64,000 nt of DNA from Larkinella soli (GTDB taxonomy: Bacteria; Bacteroidota; Bacteroidia; Cytophagales; Spirosomataceae). Each line of letters opens with the position of its first letter. The first letter of the stretch is position 1. This document shows positions 26,368-33,984 of the stretch, one piece after another. Under the pieces are notes generated by a model. The model saw only the letters and a program-made list of their open reading frames with translations, was not told the origin of the DNA and searched no databases. The stretch spans positions 62,001-126,000 of the forward strand of contig NZ_QTJY01000003.1 in assembly GCF_003703975.1 (NCBI RefSeq), read 5' to 3'. A program made the position numbers and the translations under genes.

Positions 26368-26375
26368 GACCTTTG
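26368..26375 (+). promoter_or_regulatory. Putative -7 element
   Basis: GACCTTTG followed by TA matches TAnnTTTG at five of six positions and lies 25 bp before the start at 26401. A TTTG at 26338-26341 is 26 bp upstream, longer than the usual spacing. Confidence 0.35.
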
Positions 26376-26400
26376 TATCGTCACCTTTCCACAACACGAT

Positions 26401-26871
26401 ATGAAGACCATCGCTTTCTTCCTTCTGCTGGCCGCTGCCGGGCCGGCCTTCTCCCAGTCCCGGTTTTCCCGGCACGAATTCAGTATCAACGCCTTCCGGA
26501 ATCCGTCGGTCGGCCTGGAATACCGCTATCGCAGCGTGTCGGTCCATGCAGGCTATTACCCGACCGTCGTTTCCCGGAATCCGGAAGGCACCTACGTCAC
26601 TACCTCGTTCGTCCGCACCGGTCTGAGCTTCTGGTTCCTGCCGGTCGGGAAACGGGAGCATCCCTCCTCCTTTTATGCCTCCCTCTCCTGGGTTCGCGGG
26701 CTGGACCGTTCCTACCGGGGTGACCACGGCCTGATGGCCGACCTCGGTTTCCGCTGGATGGTCTGGAAGGGGCTGAACGTTCGGCTGGGAGCCGCCCTGC
26801 TGACCTCGCCGGGACACCGCCCGAAACTCAACCCGACCCCCGGTATCAGTTATTCCTTTTTCTCCCGTTAA
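26401..26871 (+). CDS. Small secreted beta-barrel-like protein
   Basis: The 156-residue protein has a signal peptide (FFLLLAAAGPAFSQ) and alternating beta-strand patterns rich in aromatic residues (VGLEYRYRSVSVHAGYYPTV, GLMADLGFRWMVWKGLNVRLG). It ends in ISYSFFSR, with a terminal aromatic as in small outer membrane barrels. I do not recognise a named family. A DUF4386-type gene follows 15 bp later, so the two may be cotranscribed. Confidence 0.75.
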   Translation: MKTIAFFLLLAAAGPAFSQSRFSRHEFSINAFRNPSVGLEYRYRSVSVHAGYYPTVVSRNPEGTYVTTSFVRTGLSFWFLPVGKREHPSSFYASLSWVRGLDRSYRGDHGLMADLGFRWMVWKGLNVRLGAALLTSPGHRPKLNPTPGISYSFFSR

Positions 26872-26886
26872 TCCCCCTTACGTCCC

Positions 26887-27645
26887 ATGAAAACTTCCCG
26901 ACCCGCCCGTTCCGCCGGAACGATGCTGCTTCTCGGCTCGACCCTCGTCCTGATTCCCTACACCCTTCTGACCCTGATTTTCGACTACCCGGCTATTCTG
27001 CGGGAGAGTCCGGGCGTCATCCTGACCCGGTTTCAGGAAGGCGGCCCGCAGCTGATTGCGGTCTGGTGGGCGTTTGCCCTGACCGGACTGCCCCTGCTGG
27101 CAGCGTTTGTCCGGCTGGGTCAACTGCTGGAAAACCGGCACCCCCTGGTTCGGCTCGCCACCACGTTCGGCCTGATCGGGGGCGTTGCCCAGATCGTCGG
27201 GTTGCTCCGCTGGACGTTTGTGGTGCCGGTGCTGGCCCGGTCCTACGTCACGACCGATGACCCGGCAGTAAAGGCGACCACGGAAGCGGTTTTTCAGGCC
27301 GTCCACCAGTTCGGCGGGGTGCTTCTCGGCGAATCCGTCGGGCAGTTGTTCACCATCGGCTGGACGGTATTGACTGCGCTCGCCCTCCGGCAGCTCGGGT
27401 GGATTTCCGGTCGGATGGCGGTTTTCGGCTATACGGCTTCGGGAGTTTATCTGCTGGCTCAGAGTGAGTTGTTCGCCACGGTTCTGCCCGGTTTTCCGGA
27501 GGTGGGCTGGGCGGGCCTGGCCGGCAGTACGCTCTGGCTGGTCTGGATGGCCGGAATCGGGCTTCGGTTACGCCGGCCGGCGCCGGACCATTCAAAAACC
27601 TTTGGGCCGTCCGCTGCGGAAAGTTTCCGTAATTTGCCGGCATGA
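26887..27645 (+). CDS. DUF4386-like membrane protein
   Basis: The 252-residue protein has about six membrane segments (for example LLLGSTLVLIPYTLLTLIF, AVWWAFALTGLPLLAAFV, FGLIGGVAQIVGLLRW). The pattern fits DUF4386 proteins, integral membrane proteins of unknown role. Its stop codon overlaps the start of the GNAT gene (ATGA), which indicates translational coupling. Confidence 0.8.
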   Translation: MKTSRPARSAGTMLLLGSTLVLIPYTLLTLIFDYPAILRESPGVILTRFQEGGPQLIAVWWAFALTGLPLLAAFVRLGQLLENRHPLVRLATTFGLIGGVAQIVGLLRWTFVVPVLARSYVTTDDPAVKATTEAVFQAVHQFGGVLLGESVGQLFTIGWTVLTALALRQLGWISGRMAVFGYTASGVYLLAQSELFATVLPGFPEVGWAGLAGSTLWLVWMAGIGLRLRRPAPDHSKTFGPSAAESFRNLPA

Positions 27646-28505
27646 CGATTCAATCCCTGAACGAGCTTAAACCGTCCCACCGCCAGGCCATTCAACGGAT
27701 CGAGCGCCTGTGTCAGGCCGAAGACGGTCTGGGGAGCCACCTGTACTGGGATAAGTCCATCAACTGCGTTCCTGAGATGCCGCACTGGTTTCTGCTCTAC
27801 GAGAAAAACCTGCTCATCAGCGTCATTTCGGCCTTTGCGCCCGGTTCCGCCGAGGTGGAGGTCTGCGGGTATACCCTGCCGCAGGCCCGCCGGAAAGGCT
27901 ATTTTTCGCGCCTGCTGAACACGGCCGCCGACGAGTTCCGCAAGTTCGGGTATCAACGGATGGTGCTGATCACCGACCAGCTTTCCCGGTCGGGCAAGGC
28001 CTTCATCCGGAAGCTCGGGGCCGTTTATTCCCATTCCGAATACCTGCTGATCTGGAAGCCTCTGCCCCGGGAGCAGGTACCCGACTACGACCCCCGAATC
28101 CGGCTCCGACCCGCCGGCCCCGACGAACTCGACACCCTCACCGACCTCAGCGTCAAAGCGTTCGGCGACACCCGGGAGGAAGCCCGGCGGCTGGTGGAGG
28201 CCACCATGGCGGCCCCGCACCGACGGCAGTACGTGGCCTGTCTGGACGAACGGATCGTCGGCATGGTGGGCGTGACGGTAGAGAAGCAGCAGGCCTACAT
28301 CATCGGGCTGGGCGTCGATCCCGACCACCACGGCCAGGGCTTCGGGCGGAGTATTCTTCTGCAACTGATCACGATTCTGCGGCAGACACCCCTCCAGGCC
28401 ATCCTGATCGAGGTCGATGCCGAAAACCGGTCGGCGCTGCACCTGTACGACAAATGCGGGTTCGAAGTGCAGCTCGGGCAGGACTATTACCGGGTCCCGC
28501 TCTGA
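27642..28505 (+). CDS. GNAT-family N-acetyltransferase
   Basis: The 287-residue protein carries two GNAT-type halves. The C-terminal one (about 150-287) has VGMVGVTVEKQQAYIIGLGVDPDHHGQGFGRSIL, the acetyl-CoA motif A (Q-G-x-G-x-G), and ends YDKCGFEVQLGQDYYRV. The N-terminal half (CGYTLPQARRKGYFSRLLNTA) also looks like a diverged GNAT core. The acceptor is unknown. It is convergent with the DUF2911 gene with a 6-bp gap. Confidence 0.88.
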   Translation: MTIQSLNELKPSHRQAIQRIERLCQAEDGLGSHLYWDKSINCVPEMPHWFLLYEKNLLISVISAFAPGSAEVEVCGYTLPQARRKGYFSRLLNTAADEFRKFGYQRMVLITDQLSRSGKAFIRKLGAVYSHSEYLLIWKPLPREQVPDYDPRIRLRPAGPDELDTLTDLSVKAFGDTREEARRLVEATMAAPHRRQYVACLDERIVGMVGVTVEKQQAYIIGLGVDPDHHGQGFGRSILLQLITILRQTPLQAILIEVDAENRSALHLYDKCGFEVQLGQDYYRVPL

Positions 28506-28511
28506 AGCCGG

Positions 28512-29633
28512 TTACATGTTGGCGTCTTTGCCCTCCTGAAGTTTCTGGATCATACCGGCCACACTGCTGCGGTTCAGTTCGTTGGGCGCCTGAGGAAGGG
28601 CCGCCTGAAGGTACGGGAGCGCCTTTTTATAATCGCCGATGGCCGACAGGCCGCGTCCCATGCCGACGTTGGTCGTGAACTGGTTCGGGTTCTTGTCGTA
28701 ATTCACCCTGAAGACCTCATAGGCTTCTTTGGCGCGTTTCTGCTGGAGCAGCGTGCGGGCATACTGGTGGAGTTCGTTCATGTTGCCCATCGGCACGGCC
28801 TCCTTCATCAGGGCCTCTGCTTCAGTCTGCCGGTTTAGGGCGGCCATCACGAGCGCCTTGGTACTGAGGGTCTGGAAGTTCTTCTGGCCGATGAAGGGGG
28901 CGCTAATGCCCTGATCGGCCCAGGCCAGTGCCTGCTCCAGATCGGTTTTGTTCTGGAGGCAGTAGCCGGCCGCCTGCACGAACGACTGCCACGTAAAACC
29001 CGGCGAATTGCGAAGTTCGTTCCGGAACGAAGCCACCTGAATTTTATGGACGTCCACCTCCACCCTGAAGGGAATCATTCGCTTCTCCCACAGCAGGGCG
29101 ACGGTCGCCCCGAGGTCGGTCTGGTCGACGAATTCGTATTTGAGCCATTCGACGCTCCGGTCGAGCGGCTGGTTCCGGACCGTCACCCGCAGCGCGTCTT
29201 CGGAGGGTTCGTAATAGAAGCTGCCCCAGGAGGTCGAATTTTTCGAAAAGATGACGGAGGTTTCCGACTCGCCCAGGATCATGAAAAGGCCATAGGTTCC
29301 GGCGGGCAGGTCTTTGCCTTCCACCCTGACGTCGTGCGAGAAGGTAATGGTGGTATTCTCATTGGCGCCGGCCCGCCAGGGGGCGGCTTTGCTGGTGCCG
29401 AATCCGGGGTCGGTCAGGCCGTAAGGCGCCACGGGCGTCCCCCAGATTTTACCTTCCCGCCCTTTGACGCCGGGCCGGTTGTAGAGGATCGTGACGGTCG
29501 AAATGCCGATCTGTTCGGACACCGTCGCCTTCTTGTTGCCTCCGTCGGGGGCGGTGGTGAGCCGGCCCTGCGCCCGGAGTGTAAACGTGGTCAGGATCAG
29601 GAGGATTCCGGCGAGTAAAGAGTTGGTTTTCAT
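28512..29633 (-). CDS. Secreted DUF2911-domain protein with TPR-like repeats
   Basis: The 373-residue protein, started at MKTNSLLAGILL, has a signal peptide ending LRAQ. Residues 25-165 form a DUF2911 domain (VTILYNRPGVKGREGKIWG, VAPYGLTDPGFG, and WRAGANENTTITFSHDVRVEGKDLPAGTYGLF). The C-terminal half (about 190-373) is helical and repetitive (EAYEVFRVNYDKNPNQFTTNVGM, KALPYLQAALPQAP), like tetratricopeptide units. Function unknown. It is the last host gene before the prophage boundary region. Confidence 0.9.
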   Translation of the reverse strand: MKTNSLLAGILLILTTFTLRAQGRLTTAPDGGNKKATVSEQIGISTVTILYNRPGVKGREGKIWGTPVAPYGLTDPGFGTSKAAPWRAGANENTTITFSHDVRVEGKDLPAGTYGLFMILGESETSVIFSKNSTSWGSFYYEPSEDALRVTVRNQPLDRSVEWLKYEFVDQTDLGATVALLWEKRMIPFRVEVDVHKIQVASFRNELRNSPGFTWQSFVQAAGYCLQNKTDLEQALAWADQGISAPFIGQKNFQTLSTKALVMAALNRQTEAEALMKEAVPMGNMNELHQYARTLLQQKRAKEAYEVFRVNYDKNPNQFTTNVGMGRGLSAIGDYKKALPYLQAALPQAPNELNRSSVAGMIQKLQEGKDANM

Positions 29634-29789
29634 AGAGATTGATGAGTGGAACAATACGGCGGATAAAGTAAAATGAAGCAAACCGTCTTCCTCTCCTCCA
29701 TTCTGGGGGATAATTGACAAAAACCCCGCTCGTTTAGCCCCCTATGTACCCCAAGTTCCCGTAATGCACCTATGATCAATCCGAAAATA

Positions 29790-29870
29790 CCAGGTACCTT
29801 CAGCACCCCCTTTCAGGTACAGCATTCCTCAAATCCGGTACGGCCCCACCCTTTCGGGTACGGGCATCCC
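29790..29870. repeat. Imperfect direct repeat near the integrase
   Basis: Two units share CCCTTTC(A/G)GGTAC(A/G)G(G)CAT(T/C)CC with an earlier GGTAC in each unit. The period is about 40 bp. Such repeats beside integrase genes are often arm-type binding sites, but this is inference. Confidence 0.4.
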
Positions 29871-29963
29871 CGCCACAAGGGGAGCAAAAGTACCTAAAAA
29901 TGGCCGATTCCAGCTCCGTAAGGCCATTTTACACTCATTGAATCATATTTCACATCAATCCCG

Positions 29964-30014
29964 ACGTGTACACGTTATATTGGCTTTCCTGTCCAATAAT
30001 TAAACGTGTATACG
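29964..30014. promoter_or_regulatory. Two palindromic sites before the integrase gene
   Basis: CGTGTACACG (29964-29973, perfect palindrome) and CGTGTATACG (30005-30014) are 41 bp apart. The second ends directly before the ATG at 30015, and the segments between are also roughly inverted (TTATATTGG / CCAATAATTAAA). Likely operators or recombinase-associated sites. Confidence 0.5.
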
Positions 30015-31319
30015 ATGATCAGCAAACGACGCATGGCGATTTCGCTTAAGTTCAGGCTTCGTCACGGGCAAACGACGGGTTCGGCCTACCGCCAGCTCCA
30101 GATTCGCCTTACCATCAACGGCCAGACGGCAACCGATTACGGCTCCGGCGAGTACGTTCGCCCGGATAAGTGGAATTACTTAGAGCAGAAAATGGTGGGC
30201 CGCTCCACCGAGGCCCAGGCGCTCAACGACAATTTGTCGGAGATTTACGCCCGCCACAAGGAGATCCTTCGTCAGCAGAAATCCGACTATCAGGCCGGCC
30301 GAAGGCCCGACCCACCGACGGCAGTCTCCGTCCGGGCGGCCTGGCTGGCCGAACACCGGCCCCACCTTCAGCCCAAAGCCCCCGACCCCATCGTAAAGCA
30401 CCCGAAGACGGTGCTGGAGCTGATGCGCGGCTACATCGAACACATGCGGTCGTATGAAGGCACCGAGCAGGCCTACTCGCCCAAGACGCTCCAGAACTGG
30501 GAGGCCCATTTCAACTCGGTGCGCAAGTACCTGCTCAAACTGGAGAAGACCGAGCTGACGCCCGCCCAGACCAGCCGCCACTGGTACAAGGCGTTGTACA
30601 CCTGGCTGCTGAAGCGGCCCATGAAAGCCGCCGACGCAGGGCGGCATCTGACCCACCTTCGGAAGGTGTTCGAGTATTACCACGAGGCCGGGGAGCTGCC
30701 GGAGAACCCGCTTCAGAACTACAAGCCTCCGACTTCTCCGCCCAAGCCGGTGTATTTTCTGGAAGAGCGGCACCTGACCCAACTGTGGCGGATGAAATGG
30801 CTCGGCGAGGCCGGGGTGGCGCTCGACTGGTTTCGGCTCATCTGCTACACGGGCATGGACGCGGGCGATCTGGCCCGGTACGTGGAAGACCCGGCGTCCC
30901 TGGAGGTGGAGACCGGCGACGGCGTGGTGATCGACACCAGCCGGCTGAAGACGGGCCTACGGGCGCAGATTCCCAAGCTGCTGGAGGTGGACGTGATCTT
31001 AAGGCGCTACCCCGGCGGCATTCCGTTCATGTCGGGCAAGACCATCAACACGTACACGCATAGGATCGAGGAAGAACTGGCCTTCCCGCAACGGATCACC
31101 TGCAAGATCGGCCGCAAGACCGCCGGGGCGCTGTTTCTGACGATGGGCTTTCGGCTCGAAGCCGTCTCGCTGATCCTGGGCCATGCCAGCGTGAAGACCA
31201 CCGAACGGTATTACGTGAAGATACTGCCGTCCATTGTTCATCACGAGATGAGACGCTTGAACAGCAAGGAAAAACCGGCGTGGCTGGGCGTCGGCAGTGA
31301 GCAGGAAAAACAGGCGTAA
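30015..31319 (+). CDS. Tyrosine integrase with non-canonical catalytic residues
   Basis: The 434-residue integrase has an N-terminal arm-binding part (about 1-110), a core-binding SAM-like domain (about 125-235) and a catalytic domain. The K of the beta-hairpin is in SRLKTGL, box II has the arginine in KIGRKTAG, and the end shows LGHASVKTTERYY with the tyrosine nucleophile near 400. The first catalytic Arg is replaced by Asp (TGMDAGDLARY) and the box II His by Lys. Loss of the first Arg is known from IntDOT of CTnDOT. I chose ATG 30015; a GTG at 30006 is in frame inside the palindrome. Confidence 0.9.
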   Translation: MISKRRMAISLKFRLRHGQTTGSAYRQLQIRLTINGQTATDYGSGEYVRPDKWNYLEQKMVGRSTEAQALNDNLSEIYARHKEILRQQKSDYQAGRRPDPPTAVSVRAAWLAEHRPHLQPKAPDPIVKHPKTVLELMRGYIEHMRSYEGTEQAYSPKTLQNWEAHFNSVRKYLLKLEKTELTPAQTSRHWYKALYTWLLKRPMKAADAGRHLTHLRKVFEYYHEAGELPENPLQNYKPPTSPPKPVYFLEERHLTQLWRMKWLGEAGVALDWFRLICYTGMDAGDLARYVEDPASLEVETGDGVVIDTSRLKTGLRAQIPKLLEVDVILRRYPGGIPFMSGKTINTYTHRIEEELAFPQRITCKIGRKTAGALFLTMGFRLEAVSLILGHASVKTTERYYVKILPSIVHHEMRRLNSKEKPAWLGVGSEQEKQA

Positions 31320-31428
31320 CGATCCGAATAGCTATACTGGTTAATTACTGTACCGCGCGGGCTTGTCCCCGGCCCGTGCTTACAATGATCCCGATTGCAA
31401 TTATGCAAGATGTAGCGTACCTTTCGGT

Positions 31429-31602
31429 ATGAACTACGTCACCCCGTACAAATACGCCAAACTTTGCGGCGTCTCGCATCAGGCCATCTACGAACGCATC
31501 CAGCGCGGATTGATTGAAGTGGTGCAGATTCCCAGTCCCGACGGACAGGTGAAGAACTACATTGATACTGACCGCTTTCCCCCTCAGAAACTCCGAAAAT
31601 AA
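31429..31602 (+). CDS. Small helix-turn-helix protein, excisionase-like
   Basis: The 57-residue protein begins MNYVTPYKYAKLCGVSHQ and continues as a MerR/AlpA-like winged helix (AIYERIQRGLIEVVQI), as in Xis/AlpA proteins that help excision or activate a promoter. The start at ATG 31429 fits the fold; an in-frame upstream start only adds an implausible leader. It lies 109 bp after the integrase, as expected for an excisionase. Confidence 0.75.
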   Translation: MNYVTPYKYAKLCGVSHQAIYERIQRGLIEVVQIPSPDGQVKNYIDTDRFPPQKLRK

Positions 31603-31629
31603 AAGTTAATTATCTTGCATATATACAGG

Positions 31630-31637
31630 TTATTTTG
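31630..31637 (+). promoter_or_regulatory. Putative -7 element of the DUF5131 gene
   Basis: TTATTTTG followed by TA matches TAnnTTTG at five of six positions, 32 bp before the start at 31669. The flank is AT-rich. Confidence 0.35.
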
Positions 31638-31668
31638 TAGGTTAGCGATACAAATAAGATAGACCAAA

Positions 31669-32508
31669 ATGGGAGTCGAAACCGCGATTAGCTGGACGGA
31701 TGCCACCTGGAACGTAGCCAGAGGCTGCACGAAAGTGGATGAGGATTGTAAGTACTGCTATATGTACCGGGAAAGCCTCAACAATACCCGCTACAATCCG
31801 AAGGCCGTAGAACGCACGAAAACCGTGTTTAATCTGCCCTTGCGATTGAAGGAGCCGCAGCGGGTCTTTACCTCATCGCTGACAGACTTCTTCCATGAAG
31901 CGATTGACCCGTTCCGCTATGAGTGTTTCGACATCATCCGCCGTTGCCCGCACCTGACCTTTCAACTGCTGACCAAGCGGCCCGAACGGATTCACGATGC
32001 TTTGCGCAATGCATACGATGAAGCCCATTGGTATAATCTGCCTGAACTGGGCAATATGATGTTTGACTGGAAAAACGGCCGGATGCCTAAGAACGTCTGG
32101 CTCGGGACTTCTATCGGCAGTCAAAGCAGTATTCAACGACTGTTCGACCTATTGTCCTTAGCCGCTCCGCGAGATGGGGGCGTTTACTTTCTTTCCCTCG
32201 AACCCATGCACGGCGAAATCATTCTGCCTTTAGACGAGGAAGTTGATTTTGGCCCGAAGGTGAAGGACTTGCTCAAGTGGGTCATCATCGGCGGGGAAAG
32301 TGGCAACGAAAATGGGATGTATCGCTACCGGCCGTGTCGCCTTGAATGGATTGAGAATCTGGTTGACCAGTGCCAGACTGCCGGAATTGCCGTTTTCGTC
32401 AAGCAGTTGGGCACGCACATTGCAAAGGAATTGGGCCTGAAACACCGACACGGGGCCGACCCTTCGGAATGGCCCGAACATTTGAGAGTTCAACAGTTTC
32501 CGGTTTAA
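31669..32508 (+). CDS. Phage Gp37/Gp68-family protein (DUF5131), radical-SAM-like cysteines
   Basis: The 279-residue protein starts SWTDATWNVARGCTKVDEDC and has a cysteine cluster CX6CX2C at residues 20, 27 and 30 (the last two in DCKYCYMY). It continues FTSSLTDFFHEAIDPFR, TKRPERI, NVWLGTSIGSQ and the conserved WVIIGGESG. This is the Gp37/Gp68 (DUF5131) family, common in phages and predicted to be a TIM-barrel enzyme with an iron-sulfur cluster. No reaction is established. A TA-type -7 element lies upstream. Confidence 0.9.
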   Translation: MGVETAISWTDATWNVARGCTKVDEDCKYCYMYRESLNNTRYNPKAVERTKTVFNLPLRLKEPQRVFTSSLTDFFHEAIDPFRYECFDIIRRCPHLTFQLLTKRPERIHDALRNAYDEAHWYNLPELGNMMFDWKNGRMPKNVWLGTSIGSQSSIQRLFDLLSLAAPRDGGVYFLSLEPMHGEIILPLDEEVDFGPKVKDLLKWVIIGGESGNENGMYRYRPCRLEWIENLVDQCQTAGIAVFVKQLGTHIAKELGLKHRHGADPSEWPEHLRVQQFPV

Positions 32509-32524
32509 CCCATTCCTATCCCCC

Positions 32525-32791
32525 ATGAAACCCCTCCTGCCCTACCTCCTGCTCATCCCCGCGTCAGCGGCCCTGTACTACCTCCTCAAGCCTGTCCTGC
32601 GCCAGAACGACGACGAAGCCGCCCGCGTGGATGCCCTCGAACGCATGGCCCACAAGGCTGAAGGCGAGGATGATCTCCGGGCCGCGCTGGCTGCCTGCGA
32701 GGATTTGCTGAATCGGGTCATGCTGCCGCAGCACGAGGCCCGGGTGCTGGCGGTGAAGGGGGAGGTGGAGAAGAAGTTGAACTGTAAATAG
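32525..32791 (+). CDS. Small membrane-anchored phage protein
   Basis: The 88-residue protein has an N-terminal hydrophobic helix (LLPYLLLIPASAALYYLL) and a charged helical remainder ending EVEKKLNCK. I do not recognise a family. It could be a single-pass inner membrane protein with its helical part in the cytoplasm. It lies 16 bp after the DUF5131 gene and 4 bp before the next gene. Confidence 0.65.
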   Translation: MKPLLPYLLLIPASAALYYLLKPVLRQNDDEAARVDALERMAHKAEGEDDLRAALAACEDLLNRVMLPQHEARVLAVKGEVEKKLNCK

Positions 32792-32795
32792 AGAT

Positions 32796-33224
32796 ATGGA
32801 AACGAAAACAGAAGCAGAGACTGAACGTTTTGCCCGACTTATCGATAATGCTCGATACGGAGCCGAACTGACCTTTGAACAGGAAAAAGAAGCCCGTGAC
32901 TTAGGGTTGGTGGTCGTATTCGGTGCGTCCGATGACCTCATGGAACTCCGTGGCGCGCTCGATGACGAATTAGACTGTTACGACGGTGGCACGTTTTATC
33001 TTGACAAAAACGGTCCTCTACCGAACCGGGATGAAATTGAGGAAGACGGCGCCCTCGAAGCGTATTTCGAGCGGAAAAAGGCGGCCCACAAGATCGAAGC
33101 CGTTTGGGGGGAAGGGGAATGGTCTTGGTCGTACCGTACCGATATTCCTCACGCTACATTTACTGTTTTTGAAGACAGAGAGAAGTACTGTCAGGGCATC
33201 GTGTTCGCCTTAAACAACCTTTGA
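32796..33224 (+). CDS. Hypothetical acidic phage protein
   Basis: The 142-residue protein has an N-terminal helical part (ETERFARLIDNARYGAELTFEQEKEARDL is its core), then a beta-rich part (LVVVFGASDDLMELRG, DCYDGGTFYLDKNGPLP) that could be a small alpha/beta fold. I do not recognise a family. It has no signal peptide. Early-region position and AT-richer composition support a phage accessory gene. Confidence 0.6.
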   Translation: METKTEAETERFARLIDNARYGAELTFEQEKEARDLGLVVVFGASDDLMELRGALDDELDCYDGGTFYLDKNGPLPNRDEIEEDGALEAYFERKKAAHKIEAVWGEGEWSWSYRTDIPHATFTVFEDREKYCQGIVFALNNL

Positions 33225-33230
33225 CCCCGC

Positions 33231-33287
33231 CTAATACGGCAACTCATCCCCGTACATCCGCCGTTTCATCGGGTCGATGGGCGGGGG
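33231..33287 (-). pseudogene. Gene remnant, C-terminal paralogue of the gene at 33613
   Basis: Read on the minus strand, these 57 bp encode PPPIDPMKRRMYGDELPY and a stop. The intact gene at 33613-33966 ends PPPLKEDRRMYGDELPY. Only this tail remains; an in-frame stop lies directly before it. It lies in the gap between two plus-strand genes. Confidence 0.75.
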
Positions 33288-33307
33288 CTAAACTTCAAGA
33301 TAGAGAA

Positions 33308-33541
33308 ATGAGCCGAATCGAGGAAGTCATTGAAGACGAAACCCACCGTATTGTTCTGGTAACCGACCCGACCGACCCGACATTTCTTAACTACGTTTAC
33401 TTCGTTCCTGCCGGGAAGTGGGGTAAAAAAAGGCGCTGGCACTTACAGGACAACCGGCTGGTAAGTAAGCGGCTACCTGTCGAAGAAGTTGAAAATCTAT
33501 TTAAGGGCAGTGGCCTTTCCGAAAAAAGAAACCCGGAATAG
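33308..33541 (+). CDS. Hypothetical small phage protein
   Basis: The 77-residue protein starts MSRIEEVIEDETHRIVLVTD. It has an N-terminal alternating strand pattern and a basic C-terminal part (GKKRRWHLQDNRLVSKRL). I do not recognise a family. A hairpin at 33531-33552 spans its stop codon. The upstream frame extends to 33221, but the remnant gene overlaps there and the internal ATG fits better. Confidence 0.6.
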   Translation: MSRIEEVIEDETHRIVLVTDPTDPTFLNYVYFVPAGKWGKKRRWHLQDNRLVSKRLPVEEVENLFKGSGLSEKRNPE

Positions 33542-33552
33542 TGGTTCCGGGT
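33531..33552 (-). terminator. Rho-independent terminator on the minus strand
   Basis: A perfect 8-bp stem (ACCCGGAA / TTCCGGGT) with a 6-nt loop is followed on the minus strand by a T-rich run (TTCTTTTTTC). It lies 60 bp after the stop of the minus-strand gene ending at 33613. Confidence 0.8.
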
Positions 33553-33612
33553 CGGGCCTACGATACTCTCGTAAGGGGGGCTGCACAAAGATAGCTAAAA
33601 ATGACTCTTAAG

Positions 33613-33966
33613 TCAATAGGGAAGTTCGTCACCGTACATCCGGCGGTCTTCCTTGAGAGGCGGGGGCGTCTGCTCGCACAGGGCGCGGATGGCAACGTAG
33701 GTCGGGTGCTGCTTATCACCCCCGGCCAGATCAGCCACCATGGCCAGCAGCTGGCGGTAATCCTCCGAATTGAGCGCCACAAAGCCGACCTCCAGCGACA
33801 GGTTCTGCTCCTTGCTGCCGCGTTCGCTGCGGGCCTCCTTGAACTGGAGGTAGTGGAACAGTTCGGGAACCATCTCGTAGGTGAGGTTTAGCCGGTCTTT
33901 CTGGGAGCGGTAGTGCCGCAGGTCGCGGCCGGTCAGGTTTTTGGTAGTGCGGGTTTTGAAGAGCAT
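33613..33966 (-). CDS. Hypothetical phage protein
   Basis: The 117-residue protein, started at MLFKTRTTKNLTGRDLRHYRSQK, is helical and basic at the N-terminus and more acidic later (EDYRQLLAMVADLAGGDKQHPTYVAIRALCEQ). I do not recognise a family. It runs divergently from the YopX-like gene, 18 bp apart, and has its own terminator at 33531-33552. A fragment of a paralogue lies at 33231-33287. Confidence 0.6.
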   Translation of the reverse strand: MLFKTRTTKNLTGRDLRHYRSQKDRLNLTYEMVPELFHYLQFKEARSERGSKEQNLSLEVGFVALNSEDYRQLLAMVADLAGGDKQHPTYVAIRALCEQTPPPLKEDRRMYGDELPY

Positions 33967-33984
33967 AGAACAAAGGTAATAGAC

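Larger units (their letters stand above)
29634..30014. other. Junction region between host gene and integrase, with tandem repeats
   Basis: This 381-bp stretch has no gene that I can support. It holds an imperfect direct repeat (29790-29829 with 29834-29870) and two CGTGTA(C/T)ACG palindromes. The left attachment site of the prophage should be here or inside the first bases of the early region, but the core cannot be set without the right end. Confidence 0.5.

Noticed and set aside
29634-30005. Exact attachment core of the prophage
   Set aside because: Without the right end of the prophage a direct-repeat core cannot be set, and no tRNA gene is present on this side.
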